Below, in pieces: positions 17,784 through 25,506 of a stretch of 64,000 bases of DNA (position 1 is the first letter of the stretch; the number at the start of each line of letters is the position of its first letter). This DNA is from an uncultured Clostridia bacterium. GTDB taxonomy: Bacteria > Bacillota > Clostridia > Christensenellales > Borkfalkiaceae. The stretch lies in the NCBI GenBank assembly GCA_944346885.1, contig CALVMR010000029.1, positions 23,000-86,999 of the forward strand. Reading direction: 5' to 3'. The notes beneath the pieces are model-generated. The model did no database searches. It saw only the letters and a list, made by a program, of their open reading frames with translations, and was not told the DNA's origin. Position numbers and translations under genes: made by a program.

Positions 17784-19486
17784 GTCTGTTCCCCCGTAAG
17801 CAGGTGGAGCACAAGGTTGGTTTCCGCCGCGCTCTTCACCGAAACGCTGCACGTGCACAGCCGCGAAACGGCGGCGTCGTTGCCCTTGCTCACTTCGTCG
17901 CCGATGTACAGCGTGCGCATGGTTTCAAACCCGCAATGCTCGAACACGCGGATCTTGTTGTTGTTTTTGTGCAAAATATCCACCGTGGTCTTGCCCGTGC
18001 ACTTCGCTTTAAAATACTGCGGCCAGCGCGCGTTGATGCGTTCGGCAAGGCTGCGGCGCTCCTGTTCGGAAAGAGGCTTGATCTTATAGCACACGGGTTT
18101 GACGCCCAGCTGTTCGACGGGTCTGCCGATCTCCTCGGAAATGGCGCGGATGCAGGGCTCCGCCTCGGCGCCGATGACCAGCCCTTCCAGCACCTCCACC
18201 GCCCTGCCACCTCGGTACAGCGTTGAATTTGCGTCCGCCCAGATATCCACGCGGAAGGCGGAGAGATCTTCTCCGTATACGCGCCGCAGCTTTTCGTGGA
18301 TGCTGCGGTAGGAGTTTCCGCTGATGATAACGGCTTTTTCCGCAAGGCGGCTGTTGATGAGTTTTACGTTTTCTTCGGAAACGCGCACTTCCTCTTCGCC
18401 CTCGCCGCGCGCCCACACGGTATCGTCGAAATCCATGAGGATGCGGTCAAAGGGCGCTTCGCCCTGCAACCCGTAATAAATGCGCAGCAGCGTTTCGGCG
18501 TAGCGGGCGCTGTCGTGCTTGCCCTTTATGTTCCCCATGCTCGCCCGCACGAAATTGTGCGCGCCGTCCGTCATCCGCAGCGAAGGGCAGGCGTCGGTGT
18601 TGACGAGGATGGAAAAAGCAGAGAGGTCCAGCCCCGTTTTTTCCATAAAGCGGACCAATTCCAGCGAAGTGACACCGAACGAATCGCCGTCCTCCTCGTT
18701 GTTGAGCACCCACACCTTTTTCGCCTTGGAGGCGTTGAGGTATTTGTAAAAATCGAGGTATTCGATGGTCGGCTGCAACGAGCTCCAAAAGGTGCCCGTG
18801 GAGATGATGATGTAATCCGCCTGCTCCGCCAACGCAACGGCGCGCGGGTTCAGCCCGACGTGCGAACGCACGTCGTACACCGTTTTTACGATCTTATCGT
18901 TCGGGTTGTTCCAAAATACCGTTTCCCCCTCGTCCTCAATGAGGTGCCCGTGCTCGGTTTGCGCCTTGATGAACACGTTGTCGAAGGAGTTGAGCACAAC
19001 GAAATCTTCGATGCCGAGGCGGTCACAAAAATGCTTGTTGGTCGCCTCGTAGCCGAGCTCTTTGTACATTTGCGCGTACACGATGTTGGAGACGCAAAAA
19101 TCTTTGTACGCATAAGAGTGCGCCCGTTCGTTGCGGAAAAACCGCTGCACATACGGGATGTATTCGGGCATGCCCCACCCGCCGAGGCGGGCGGCGATCT
19201 CCTCCTCTTCCTTCCCTGCGGTAAAATCGTACCGCTTTTCGTAAAATTCGAGAATATTTTTATCGGCGGCGGCGCCGCGGACCGCCTCGTACATGCGGAT
19301 ATGGTTTTTGCGGATATCCGAAACGCCGAGCGTATCCGTCACCGCCCTGCATACGCCGGTCGATTTGCCGTTGTCATAGGCGTTGACGATCACGCGGATC
19401 TTGACCTCGCTGTATGCCGCATATTTCATGAGCCCGCGCACAAAGGCGTCGTTCCCGGAACCTCCGGATAGGATCACTATATTCAT
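17780..19486 (-). CDS. Fusion of CofD/YvcK-like domain and HAD-IIB phosphatase
   Basis: 568 residues from ATG 19486. Residues 1 to about 335 resemble the CofD/YvcK superfamily: VILSGGSGNDAFVRGL at the nucleotide-binding start, then VNAYDNGKSTG, the equivalent of the DDGGSSG-type loop, and a long middle part with DYIIISTGTFWSSLQPTI. CofD transfers a phospho-lactyl group from a GDP donor, and YvcK binds UDP-sugars and affects the cell envelope. Residues about 345-560 are a phosphomannomutase-like HAD: DFDDTVW (about 350), ISGNSYRSI and YIGDEVSKGND (about 530). I know of no characterised protein with this architecture. The gene is coupled to a nucleotidyltransferase downstream and is preceded by a processive-type glycosyltransferase. 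Its leader is about 215 bases long and carries a 31-bp tandem repeat. Confidence 0.72.
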   Translation of the reverse strand: MNIVILSGGSGNDAFVRGLMKYAAYSEVKIRVIVNAYDNGKSTGVCRAVTDTLGVSDIRKNHIRMYEAVRGAAADKNILEFYEKRYDFTAGKEEEEIAARLGGWGMPEYIPYVQRFFRNERAHSYAYKDFCVSNIVYAQMYKELGYEATNKHFCDRLGIEDFVVLNSFDNVFIKAQTEHGHLIEDEGETVFWNNPNDKIVKTVYDVRSHVGLNPRAVALAEQADYIIISTGTFWSSLQPTIEYLDFYKYLNASKAKKVWVLNNEEDGDSFGVTSLELVRFMEKTGLDLSAFSILVNTDACPSLRMTDGAHNFVRASMGNIKGKHDSARYAETLLRIYYGLQGEAPFDRILMDFDDTVWARGEGEEEVRVSEENVKLINSRLAEKAVIISGNSYRSIHEKLRRVYGEDLSAFRVDIWADANSTLYRGGRAVEVLEGLVIGAEAEPCIRAISEEIGRPVEQLGVKPVCYKIKPLSEQERRSLAERINARWPQYFKAKCTGKTTVDILHKNNNKIRVFEHCGFETMRTLYIGDEVSKGNDAAVSRLCTCSVSVKSAAETNLVLHLLTGEQT

Positions 19487-19562
19487 GTTTCTTTTTTCCT
19501 CTTTCGAGCTTTTCTCTCTGTGCCGCGCAGGCGTTTCCGCAAAGCCGCCGCATGGAAAACGG

Positions 19563-19615
19563 CGCCCGCTTTTGCCGGCGGCGCTTAAAACAACGCCCGC
19601 TTTTGCCGGCGGCGC
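19563..19615. repeat. 31-bp-period tandem repeat in the leader of the CofD-HAD gene
   Basis: A 22-base core starting CGCCCGCTTTTGCCGGCG occurs exactly at 19563 and 19594. It is transcribed in the leader of the CofD-HAD gene and each copy can fold back on itself weakly. Confidence 0.7.
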
Positions 19616-19706
19616 CGCGGGCGGCTTATGATGCATCCGCCGCACGCTTTTTCCGCTCCGCGCCAGCTTGCATACGCTCTTCGAAAAGACATAAATATTC
19701 TTTTCA

Positions 19707-19735
19707 ATCATACCATATTTGCCCCACCCCGTCAA
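19707..19735 (-). promoter_or_regulatory. sigma-A promoter of CofD-HAD gene
   Basis: Leftward -35 TTGACG (19730-19735), 17-base spacer starting GGGTGGGG, -10 TATGAT (19707-19712). The G-rich spacer is shared with the glycosyltransferase promoter at 21.2 kb. Confidence 0.72.
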
Positions 19736-19786
19736 GCGAATTGCAAGAACACGCCTCCTTGCGGCGGCAAAGAAAACGCCTTTTTT

Positions 19787-21097
19787 TCACCGATTGAACC
19801 GTTCGTGCGCGGCGGCGTCAGTATGTTCGACGGGCTTCCACTCAAACCGCCGCAAAAACATGGCTTGCAGCTGCAACGGCAGGAGCAAAAAGCCGAACAG
19901 CGGCCAGAGCAATACCGACGCGGCTTTGATCCTGCGCGGCACGCCGCGGATGCGGCGCTCCTTTCGGTAACACAAAATGCCGCTGAGCAAAAGCCCCGCA
20001 TAACAGACCGCCGAAGAGACGGCGGTCAAGATCGCCCACTGCTTCATCGCTTCGCCGTAATCGCACCCGAACAGCGGCGAAAACGCCAACAGGATCAGAT
20101 GCAGCGCCATGATGCACAGCCCGATGACGCCGACGGGCAGGATCGTGCAGATCAGATCGAACGAAGAGCCGCGCAGCTGCTTTCCGCCGCTTTCTCGCCT
20201 GCTTTTGCTCTTTCGGCAAAACGCTTCCCGAAACAGGCTCCGCAGTCGCTTTTTGCAGACGATCAGCGTCCCCTTCGCCCAGCGCAGCCGCTGGCGCCAC
20301 ATGGTTTTAAACGTCGTCGGATGCTCGTCGTAATACATCGCCTCGCCGTAATAAACGACCTTTTGCCCCTCTAAGACCTGTTCGATGGTAAAATCGGTAT
20401 CGTCGGAAAGGTTGACGATGTTCCAGCCGTCCTTTACCATCTCCGAACTGACCAAAAAGCCCGAACCGAGGATGCGCGCCGAATACCCCAGCGCCGCCCT
20501 GCCGCCCGATTCGAGGGTGCAGCCCGCCACATACAAAATGCCGTACAGCGCCGTAAGCACGCTGTGCCCGAAGTTTTTTGCATTGCGGAAAGACGTGACG
20601 GCAAGCCGCTTTCCGTGCGCCAAAAAGGCGACGTTCATCTTGGTAAAATAGGCGCCGTCGAGCACGTTGTCCGCATCGAACACATGGAACCCGTCATACT
20701 GCCGGATGCCGAAGTCGCGTTCGATATAGCGGAAGATCTGCCGCAGCGCGTAACCCTTGGTGCGCTCCTGCGGGTTGCTGTATTCGTACACGAAGGCGCC
20801 GCCCGTCTGCGCCGCCGCCGCGGTGCCGTCCGTACAGTTGTGCGCGATCACAAAAATATCCAGCTTGTCCTGCGGATAATCGCACTTGCGGATGCTCTCC
20901 ACCAACTGGCGGATGACACGCTCTTCGTTTCTGGCGCAAACGATGACGCCGTAGCGCAGCTTTTGTTCCGCCGGCGGGTATGTTTTTTGCTTGGCAAAGA
21001 CGCCCGCCACAAACAAAAACGCATATTGCAGCGGAAATATCACCGCAATGACCCCGACCGCGATCATGATTATGTTGACGATCTCCATGTATCCCAT
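19787..21097 (-). CDS. Processive-type family 2 glycosyltransferase, membrane-bound
   Basis: 436 residues from ATG 21097 (AAGGAG eight bases upstream). One N-terminal transmembrane helix (about 6-35), a cytosolic GT2 domain with VCARNEERVI, the metal-binding FDADN (about 142), SDDTDF, and QRLRWAKG (about 270), the QxxRW motif of processive synthases such as cellulose or hyaluronan synthase, then about four C-terminal transmembrane helices (from about 310). It most likely builds or extends a cell-surface polysaccharide or glycolipid from NDP-sugars. No PilZ or co-catalytic subunit is adjacent. It precedes the CofD-HAD/nucleotidyltransferase pair in the same orientation, with a related promoter, so the products may act in one envelope pathway. 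Confidence 0.88.
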   Translation of the reverse strand: MGYMEIVNIIMIAVGVIAVIFPLQYAFLFVAGVFAKQKTYPPAEQKLRYGVIVCARNEERVIRQLVESIRKCDYPQDKLDIFVIAHNCTDGTAAAAQTGGAFVYEYSNPQERTKGYALRQIFRYIERDFGIRQYDGFHVFDADNVLDGAYFTKMNVAFLAHGKRLAVTSFRNAKNFGHSVLTALYGILYVAGCTLESGGRAALGYSARILGSGFLVSSEMVKDGWNIVNLSDDTDFTIEQVLEGQKVVYYGEAMYYDEHPTTFKTMWRQRLRWAKGTLIVCKKRLRSLFREAFCRKSKSRRESGGKQLRGSSFDLICTILPVGVIGLCIMALHLILLAFSPLFGCDYGEAMKQWAILTAVSSAVCYAGLLLSGILCYRKERRIRGVPRRIKAASVLLWPLFGFLLLPLQLQAMFLRRFEWKPVEHTDAAAHERFNR

Positions 21098-21186
21098 ACG
21101 CCGCGCTCCTTCTGCCGCCCTTTTGCATCCCCGCGTTTTTTTGCGGAAACCGCCGCAAAAAGCCGCTTCCGCAAAAATTCCTGTAA

Positions 21187-21213
21187 ATAATATCGTATTA
21201 CCCCCCCCGTCAA
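21187..21213 (-). promoter_or_regulatory. promoter of GT2 gene with poly-G spacer
   Basis: Leftward -35 TTGACG (21208-21213) followed by a run of G in the spacer; -10 is TATTAT at 15 bases or TTATTT at 17. The element resembles the CofD-HAD promoter (both TTGACGGGGNGGGG). Confidence 0.5.
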
Positions 21214-21281
21214 GCAAATTGTAATAGTTTTACACATTTTCCTATGTGCACGCGAACACATCCGCGCAATTTCCCGCAGGC

Positions 21282-21362
21282 GCGCAAAAAAACAAGGCAT
21301 CTGCTTTCCGCAGACGCGCAAAAAAACAAGCCGTTTGCCCTCGGCAAACGGCTTGTTTTTTT
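21282..21362 (-). terminator. tandem intrinsic terminators in gene-free region
   Basis: A perfect 19-bp-class stem AACAAGCCGTTTGCC/GGCAAACGGCTTGTT (21322-21358) has T tracts on both strands. A second, smaller hairpin (GTCTGC/GCAGAT) then a T tract follows leftward (21282-21316). The unit GCGCAAAAAAACAAG is repeated at 21283 and 21312. No protein gene ends here. Confidence 0.8.
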
Positions 21363-21474
21363 CTTTCCTATCCCTGCGCGGAATTTTCCTCCTCGCCGCA
21401 GGTCCTGCGCCCGCACGTACGGATGCGGGCAATAAAGGCGCGGTTCCCCTTTGTGTACCGCCCTTATGCTTACA
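21316..21474 (-). ncRNA. candidate structured non-coding RNA (tentative)
   Basis: On the minus strand a TATACT box (21474-21479) is followed by roughly 110 bases without a plausible ORF and then the tandem terminators. The segment can form GGCGGT/ACCGCGCC, GCCCGCA/TGCGGGC and CGCAG/CTGCG hairpins; a CCTGCG element can pair either with an upstream or a downstream CGCAGG, giving two exclusive folds. The -35 is poor, so it could instead be an unused remnant or a 3' leader piece. It is not 6S, SRP, RNase P or tmRNA by any motif I can see. Confidence 0.35.
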
Positions 21475-21524
21475 GTATAGCGCAAGGTTGTAAAAAAATG
21501 CGCACGGTTTTGTAATAACGGTGT

Positions 21525-21562
21525 AAAAAAGCGGGGCTGCCTTTTCCGCTGCCCCGCAGGCT
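21525..21562 (-). terminator. terminator of the sensory-hydrogenase/ybaK operon
   Basis: Minus-strand GCGGGGC/GCCCCGC hairpin with TTTTTT directly after it, about 125 bases past the YbaK stop. A TATAAT box preceded by TGC (21569-21574) lies just upstream and may be fortuitous. Confidence 0.7.
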
Positions 21563-21685
21563 GCCTTTATTATAGCAAACGCGGCTGACGGAAACCGTCG
21601 ATCGCGCAAAAATTTCGTACTTTTTTTATCTTTCTTTTAATTTACCCCCCCTCTCCGTCGTATTTTATCCGCATGTCTTTTTACA

Positions 21686-22174
21686 CTATACGGATGCCTG
21701 TTCCTCCTGCGTTTTGCAGACGTCTGCCCAGCCGCAAAAACGGTCTGCGCAAGCAGCAAGCTCTTCGGGGGTGAGCTCGATGGCGCTGTTACCGCTGCCG
21801 CAGGCGGGGAACACCGTGGGGAAGCGTTGCAGCGATGCGTCTAAATACGTTTGCACCCCGCTGTTTACGGCGAACGGGCACACGCCGCCCACGGCGTGCC
21901 CGACGAGGCTTTCCGCCTCTTCGGCGGAGAGCATCTTCGCCTTTGTGCCGAAAAACGCCTTGAACTTATGGTTGTCTACCTTGGCGTCTCCCGCGCAGAC
22001 GACGAGCACCACCCCCTCTCCCACGCGGAAAGAGAGCGTTTTTGCGATGCGGCAGGGCGCGCAGCCGAGCGCCTGCGCCGCCAGCTCTACCGTGGCGCTG
22101 GACCGCTCTAAAACGCGCACGCGCCCGTCCAACCCGAACCGTTTTAAATATTGCACCGCCCTTTCCAATGCCAT
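21686..22174 (-). CDS. YbaK/EbsC-family aminoacyl-tRNA deacylase
   Basis: 162 residues, usual size for the stand-alone editing domain. Landmarks are the substrate-pocket Lys in RIAKTLSFR, VVCAGDAKVD, and GHAVGGVCPFAV. YbaK/ProX-type proteins hydrolyse mischarged tRNA, for example Cys-tRNA(Pro) or Ala-tRNA(Pro), in the cytoplasm. ATG 22174 has AAGGAG upstream and lies 43 bases after the PHP gene, so it may be the last gene of the sensory-hydrogenase operon, although no functional link is obvious. Exact tRNA specificity cannot be assigned. Confidence 0.9.
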   Translation of the reverse strand: MALERAVQYLKRFGLDGRVRVLERSSATVELAAQALGCAPCRIAKTLSFRVGEGVVLVVCAGDAKVDNHKFKAFFGTKAKMLSAEEAESLVGHAVGGVCPFAVNSGVQTYLDASLQRFPTVFPACGSGNSAIELTPEELAACADRFCGWADVCKTQEEQASV

Positions 22175-22217
22175 AGCCCTGCTCCTTGAAAAAAGCGGGG
22201 AAACCCCGCCTTGTTTT

Positions 22218-22907
22218 TTAATCGCCGCAAAGTTTTTTCAGCGCCGCGAACACGCCGTGCGCGCTGCACGTTTCCGCCTCGATGCTGTGCTCCGCTTCGG
22301 AAATATCCCAAAGATAATGCGCGTCGGAATCGACGATGCGCGGCAGATTTACGTCTGTTTCGTGCGCGCACTCCACCAATTTAAAGCCCAAGCCGTAATC
22401 GAACGCGCCGAGCACGGCGATAACGGAATTTGCCGCCTTATCTACGTGCGCGGGCACGGCGATGCCGCCGAATCCCTCCACAAGCGCGGCGACCTCCTCC
22501 ACGGAAATGCCCGAAGAGACGATCAAAAGATCCTCCTCTTCACCGATCACTTCGTCGTTTTCGTTTAAAATGCGCTGCCGCCCGAAGATCTCCGGTTTGT
22601 TTTTGATGCGGAAACGGGTCTTTTGCAGGCGCTCTTCCAGCTTTTGCAGGTCCTCGTAGCGCTCGAACAGGCACAAAACGTGGATGTCTTCGCTGGTGGT
22701 AAGCTCCATGGCGGGCAGCACGACCAGCCCGTTTTTTTTGCCGACGGCAATGGCGGCGGGGCAGTTTTTGCCCGTGTTGTGGTCGGAGAGCGCAATGACG
22801 TTCAGCCCCTTGATGAGCGCCATGTTCACGATGTTGTTGGGCGTGCTCTCCTCATCGCCGCAGGGGCTCAGGCACGAATGGATATGAAAATCGTAAAAAA
22901 GTTTCAT
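22218..22907 (-). CDS. PHP-domain metal-dependent phosphoesterase
   Basis: 229 residues. The PHP metal ligands are in order: FHIHSC (residues about 7-12), SDHN, the Glu in PAMELTT, the His in PAHVDK and DSDAHYL near the end. The family includes histidinol phosphatases, nucleases and 3',5'-phosphoesterases such as RNase AM; a middle insert (EIFGRQRILNENDEVIGEEE) is typical of the group found next to DRTGG/hydrogenase genes in Clostridia. ATG 22907 has a GGGGGAGGG site. It follows the DRTGG gene after a 160-base gap filled by a 50-bp tandem repeat. Its substrate is unknown. Confidence 0.87.
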   Translation of the reverse strand: MKLFYDFHIHSCLSPCGDEESTPNNIVNMALIKGLNVIALSDHNTGKNCPAAIAVGKKNGLVVLPAMELTTSEDIHVLCLFERYEDLQKLEERLQKTRFRIKNKPEIFGRQRILNENDEVIGEEEDLLIVSSGISVEEVAALVEGFGGIAVPAHVDKAANSVIAVLGAFDYGLGFKLVECAHETDVNLPRIVDSDAHYLWDISEAEHSIEAETCSAHGVFAALKKLCGD

Positions 22908-22930
22908 GCCCTCCCCCTAACGCTTTTTTC

Positions 22931-23046
22931 GCCCGCTTTGCGGCGCAGCCCGCCCGCCGAGATTGCCGCGCGGCGCAAAAGCCCGCTTTGCGGTGCAGCC
23001 CGCCCGCCGAGATTGCCGCGCGGCACGAAAGACCGCTTTGCGGCAC
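22931..23046. repeat. 50-bp tandem repeat, 2.3 copies
   Basis: Copies begin at 22931 and 22981 with a partial third at 23031. Two copies differ at only a few positions; each carries GCCCGCTTTGCGG and CCGCCGAGATTGCCGCGCGG. It fills the gap between the DRTGG and PHP genes inside the operon. Confidence 0.85.
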
Positions 23047-23066
23047 GGCGACCGCGGCGCGCCCGT

Positions 23067-23396
23067 TCAAACGTTACAAAGTTTTGCCACCGTTTTTGCC
23101 TCTTCGAATACGTTTTCTTTGGCGCCGAGCACCCAAAGCCCCAGCTGCTTGGCGCGGGCGGCAAACGCGTCGTCGGGCGCCACGCCCTCGCACAGCACGA
23201 TGCAGGCGCAGTCGATGAGCGTTGCCACGGCGGCAACGTTCACGTTGTTCATAACGGTGAGCCACGCGCAGCGATCCGGCGCGCGGGAAATGATGTTGGA
23301 GAGAAAATCGCCGCAGTACCCGCTTTCGATCGCCCGCTCTTCGCCCTCCGAAAAGACGGTATACCCCGCCTTGTTTGCAAATTCGGATACGTTCAT
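23067..23396 (-). CDS. DRTGG-domain protein (second copy)
   Basis: 109 residues from ATG 23396, which overlaps the stop of the HydS-like gene (ATGA) and has GAGGTG upstream. A single compact alpha/beta domain of the DRTGG type: short N-terminal helix (SEFANKAGYTVFS), then GDFLSNIISRAPDRCAWLTVMNNVNVAAVATLIDCACIVL (in pieces) and a final Lys/Ala helix. DRTGG domains occur next to CBS and HPr-kinase-like modules and bind nucleotide-like ligands. Here, as in other Clostridia, they accompany sensory [FeFe] hydrogenases. Biochemical role unknown. Confidence 0.82.
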   Translation of the reverse strand: MNVSEFANKAGYTVFSEGEERAIESGYCGDFLSNIISRAPDRCAWLTVMNNVNVAAVATLIDCACIVLCEGVAPDDAFAARAKQLGLWVLGAKENVFEEAKTVAKLCNV

Positions 23397-24631
23397 TTGC
23401 GCACCTCGTCCAATTTTACGCAGTCTAATACGCCGCCGCGCATGGCAACGTCTTCGGCGTGGCAGCGGCAGGTAGGCGCGCCGCAGGCGCCGCAATCGAT
23501 GCCGGGCAACTTTTTGAGGTACTCCTCCACCAGCATGAGCTTTTGCATCGCAACAAAGCGGTTGGGATCGAGCTGAAAAGACGTGGAAGGCTCCGGGATC
23601 TTATCCCAGATAAAAAAGTTTTCGTCCAGCCCGTACTGCTCCATGGTGGCGGGCGGGATGCGGATCCGATCCGCCAGCTGCCGCATGCGGTTGCGCGCGA
23701 TGAAGGGGTTTTCCACATTCAGCACACCGCCGACGCACCCGCCGGGGCACATGTTCATCTCCACAAATTCGGCGCCGTCGTCCAGCTTTCCGTCGCTCAT
23801 ATCCCGCAAAAGCTCCAGCACGTTGCGCACGCCCGAACAGTGGATGTAATTGCCCAAGCCGAGCGAATTGCTCTCCCCGCCCGAAGAGCCCCAGCCGATG
23901 CCCGAATACCCGCATTTGCTGAGCTTGCGCGGGTTTTGGATCTTGTTCATTTTTTCAACGAGGCGGAAATAGATATCGCTCTGCGAAAGAACGCCGGATA
24001 TGTACTTTTCGTTGGAGACCTCTTCGCGGTGCAGCGAATACACTTTGGCGGGGCAGGGCGAAATGAAAAAGATGCCGATGTCGTCGGCGGGGATCCCCTT
24101 TTCCATCGCCTGCTTTTTGGCAAGTTTTGCCGCGATCTTTGCGGGCGCGTACACGGGCAGCAGATGGTCGGCAAGTTCGTGGAACTTTAAAAGGATCAGC
24201 TCGACCACGGCGGGGCACGCCGTACTGATGACGGGGCGGTTGAGTTCCTTCCCCTCCATCAGCCTGCGCGTACACTCCGTGACCAGCTCTGCCGCCAGCC
24301 CCACTTCAAACACTTCGTCAAAGCCGAGCGCAAGCAGCCCTTCGATGACGAAATTCGGGTCCGTCAAATTGTTGAACTGCCCGAACAGCGAAGGCGAAGG
24401 GAGCGCTATCTTGTATTTGTAGCTTTCGACCAGCGAAAAATCGTCGTACACGGGGCGTTTGGCGCCCCCTTTGCAACTGCGGACGCACTCGCCGCAGTTG
24501 ATGCACTTATCGTATAAAATTTTTGCCTTTCCGTTTTCGATGCGGATCGCCTCCGTCGGGCAGCGGCGCATGCAGGTGATGCACCCGATGCACTTTTCCG
24601 CATCCAAAACGACCGTTTTTAAAGTGACCAT
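23393..24631 (-). CDS. Sensory-type [FeFe] hydrogenase-like protein (HydS class)
   Basis: 412 residues. N-terminal double [4Fe-4S] ferredoxin (CIGCITCMRRCP and CINCGECVRSC, residues about 14-54), then an H-cluster domain with modified motifs: STACPAVVE in place of TSCCPxW, SPCPAKVYS in place of MPCxxKxxE, and MNMCPGGCVGGV for the third. The four H-cluster Cys are present but the Cys used for proton transfer (TSCC) is Ala, as in group C/D putative sensory hydrogenases. A C-terminal CGACGAPTCRCHAED segment adds another Fe-S site. Such proteins are thought to sense H2 or redox state and signal to partners. The neighbours (DRTGG, GHKL ATPase, PHP) are the usual set. No PAS domain is fused here. 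Confidence 0.88.
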   Translation of the reverse strand: MVTLKTVVLDAEKCIGCITCMRRCPTEAIRIENGKAKILYDKCINCGECVRSCKGGAKRPVYDDFSLVESYKYKIALPSPSLFGQFNNLTDPNFVIEGLLALGFDEVFEVGLAAELVTECTRRLMEGKELNRPVISTACPAVVELILLKFHELADHLLPVYAPAKIAAKLAKKQAMEKGIPADDIGIFFISPCPAKVYSLHREEVSNEKYISGVLSQSDIYFRLVEKMNKIQNPRKLSKCGYSGIGWGSSGGESNSLGLGNYIHCSGVRNVLELLRDMSDGKLDDGAEFVEMNMCPGGCVGGVLNVENPFIARNRMRQLADRIRIPPATMEQYGLDENFFIWDKIPEPSTSFQLDPNRFVAMQKLMLVEEYLKKLPGIDCGACGAPTCRCHAEDVAMRGGVLDCVKLDEVRK

Positions 24632-24647
24632 TTCTCCCCCTGCGGCG

Positions 24648-25076
24648 CTATTCGCCGAAATCTACGCGCAATTTTACGGTCGTTCCGACGCCGAGCTGAC
24701 TTTCAATCTTCATATCGTCGCTGTATTTTTTCATGTTCGGCAGCCCCATGCCCGCGCCGAAGCCGAGGCTGCGGATGTTCTCCGTAGCCGTGGAATAGCC
24801 CGCCTGCATGGCGAGAGGAATATCCGCGATGCCGGGGCCGTGATCGGCGAGGGTGATATCGATGCGGTCCGGGTAGATCTCCGCCACCGCCGTGCCGCCG
24901 TGCGCGTGGATGACCATGTTGATCTCCCCTTCGTACATGGCGATGGCGACGCGGCGGACGTGCTGCGCGGGCACGCCCATCTGTTTGAGCATGCGCTTCA
25001 CGCTCTCGCTGGCATGCCCCGCCGAGGCAAAATTCTGCCCGTCTACCTCGTATTCGAGCCGTATGCACTCGCTCAT
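24648..25076 (-). CDS. Anti-sigma-factor-like GHKL ATPase
   Basis: 142 residues from ATG 25076, two bases after the previous stop. N-terminal helix-strand, N box VAIAMYEGEINMVIHAHG, then ADHGPGI (G1) and GFGAGMGLPNMKK (G2), and GVGTTVKLR at the end. The size and lack of other domains match the RsbW/SpoIIAB-like serine-kinase ATPases placed beside sensory hydrogenases. It may phosphorylate or sequester a regulator in response to the hydrogenase; partner unknown. Confidence 0.85.
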   Translation of the reverse strand: MSECIRLEYEVDGQNFASAGHASESVKRMLKQMGVPAQHVRRVAIAMYEGEINMVIHAHGGTAVAEIYPDRIDITLADHGPGIADIPLAMQAGYSTATENIRSLGFGAGMGLPNMKKYSDDMKIESQLGVGTTVKLRVDFGE

Positions 25077-25077
25077 T

Positions 25078-25416
25078 TCAGCCACCCAGCCCGTTGGTGT
25101 AGAGTATGCCGCAGGCAACGAACAGCCTCTTTTGCGTGCACAACAGCACGATGCCTTTTTCGCGCGCCAATTCGATGACGGCGGGCTCCGGGCGCTTGCC
25201 GCGCACAAACACGATGCAGAGCATATCCATCATCTCCGCCGTGCGCACGACCTGCGGGTTCAAAAGCCCCGTCAGCAAAACCGACTGGTCTTTCACATAC
25301 GCCAATACGTCGCTCATCATATCCGAGCCGCAGGCGGTGTGGATCTCGGTATCCAAACGGTCCTCGCCGCACAGGATCTCGGCGTCCAAAAGGTTTACGA
25401 CTTCTCCGATCGTCAT
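25078..25416 (-). CDS. DRTGG-domain protein (first copy)
   Basis: 112 residues from ATG 25416 (GGGGGAG site). Compact domain with MTIGEVVNLLDAEILCG, DMMSDVLAYVKDQSVLLTGLLNPQVVRTAEMMD (in pieces) and a C-terminal strand. It is a paralogue of the second DRTGG protein 1.7 kb downstream, and it is the first gene of the sensory-hydrogenase operon, behind a good promoter. Likely a ligand-binding signalling module; unproven. Confidence 0.82.
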   Translation of the reverse strand: MTIGEVVNLLDAEILCGEDRLDTEIHTACGSDMMSDVLAYVKDQSVLLTGLLNPQVVRTAEMMDMLCIVFVRGKRPEPAVIELAREKGIVLLCTQKRLFVACGILYTNGLGG

Positions 25417-25477
25417 ACAATGCTCCCCCGATCTTGGATTTTTTTACGGAACGGGCGCCCGTGCGCCCCTTTTTTAC

Positions 25478-25506
25478 AGTATACCACAGAATGCGCGCCG
25501 TTTCAA
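25478..25506 (-). promoter_or_regulatory. sigma-A promoter of sensory-hydrogenase operon
   Basis: Leftward -35 TTGAAA (25501-25506), 17 bases, -10 TATACT (25478-25483) preceded by TGG (extended -10). A GGGCGC/GCGCCC hairpin with T tract on the plus strand (25453-25476) lies in the leader. Confidence 0.72.

Noticed and set aside
19487..19735. N-terminal extension of the CofD-HAD protein
   Set aside because: The open frame continues into the promoter and the tandem repeat; the conserved start VILSGGSG fits ATG 19486.
21361..21480. T-box or 6S RNA
   Set aside because: A GGAACCGCG string recalls the T-box antiterminator, but no specifier stem or downstream amino-acid gene is present; no closing stem for 6S RNA.
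22931..23046. possible CRISPR array
   Set aside because: The copies are contiguous with no spacers and no cas gene is nearby; it is a simple tandem repeat. The same holds for 30955-31020 and 34582-34680.
23393..24631. catalytic H2-producing HydA
   Set aside because: The H-cluster motifs are the modified sensory type (STACP, SPCPAKV), and the neighbours are signalling genes.
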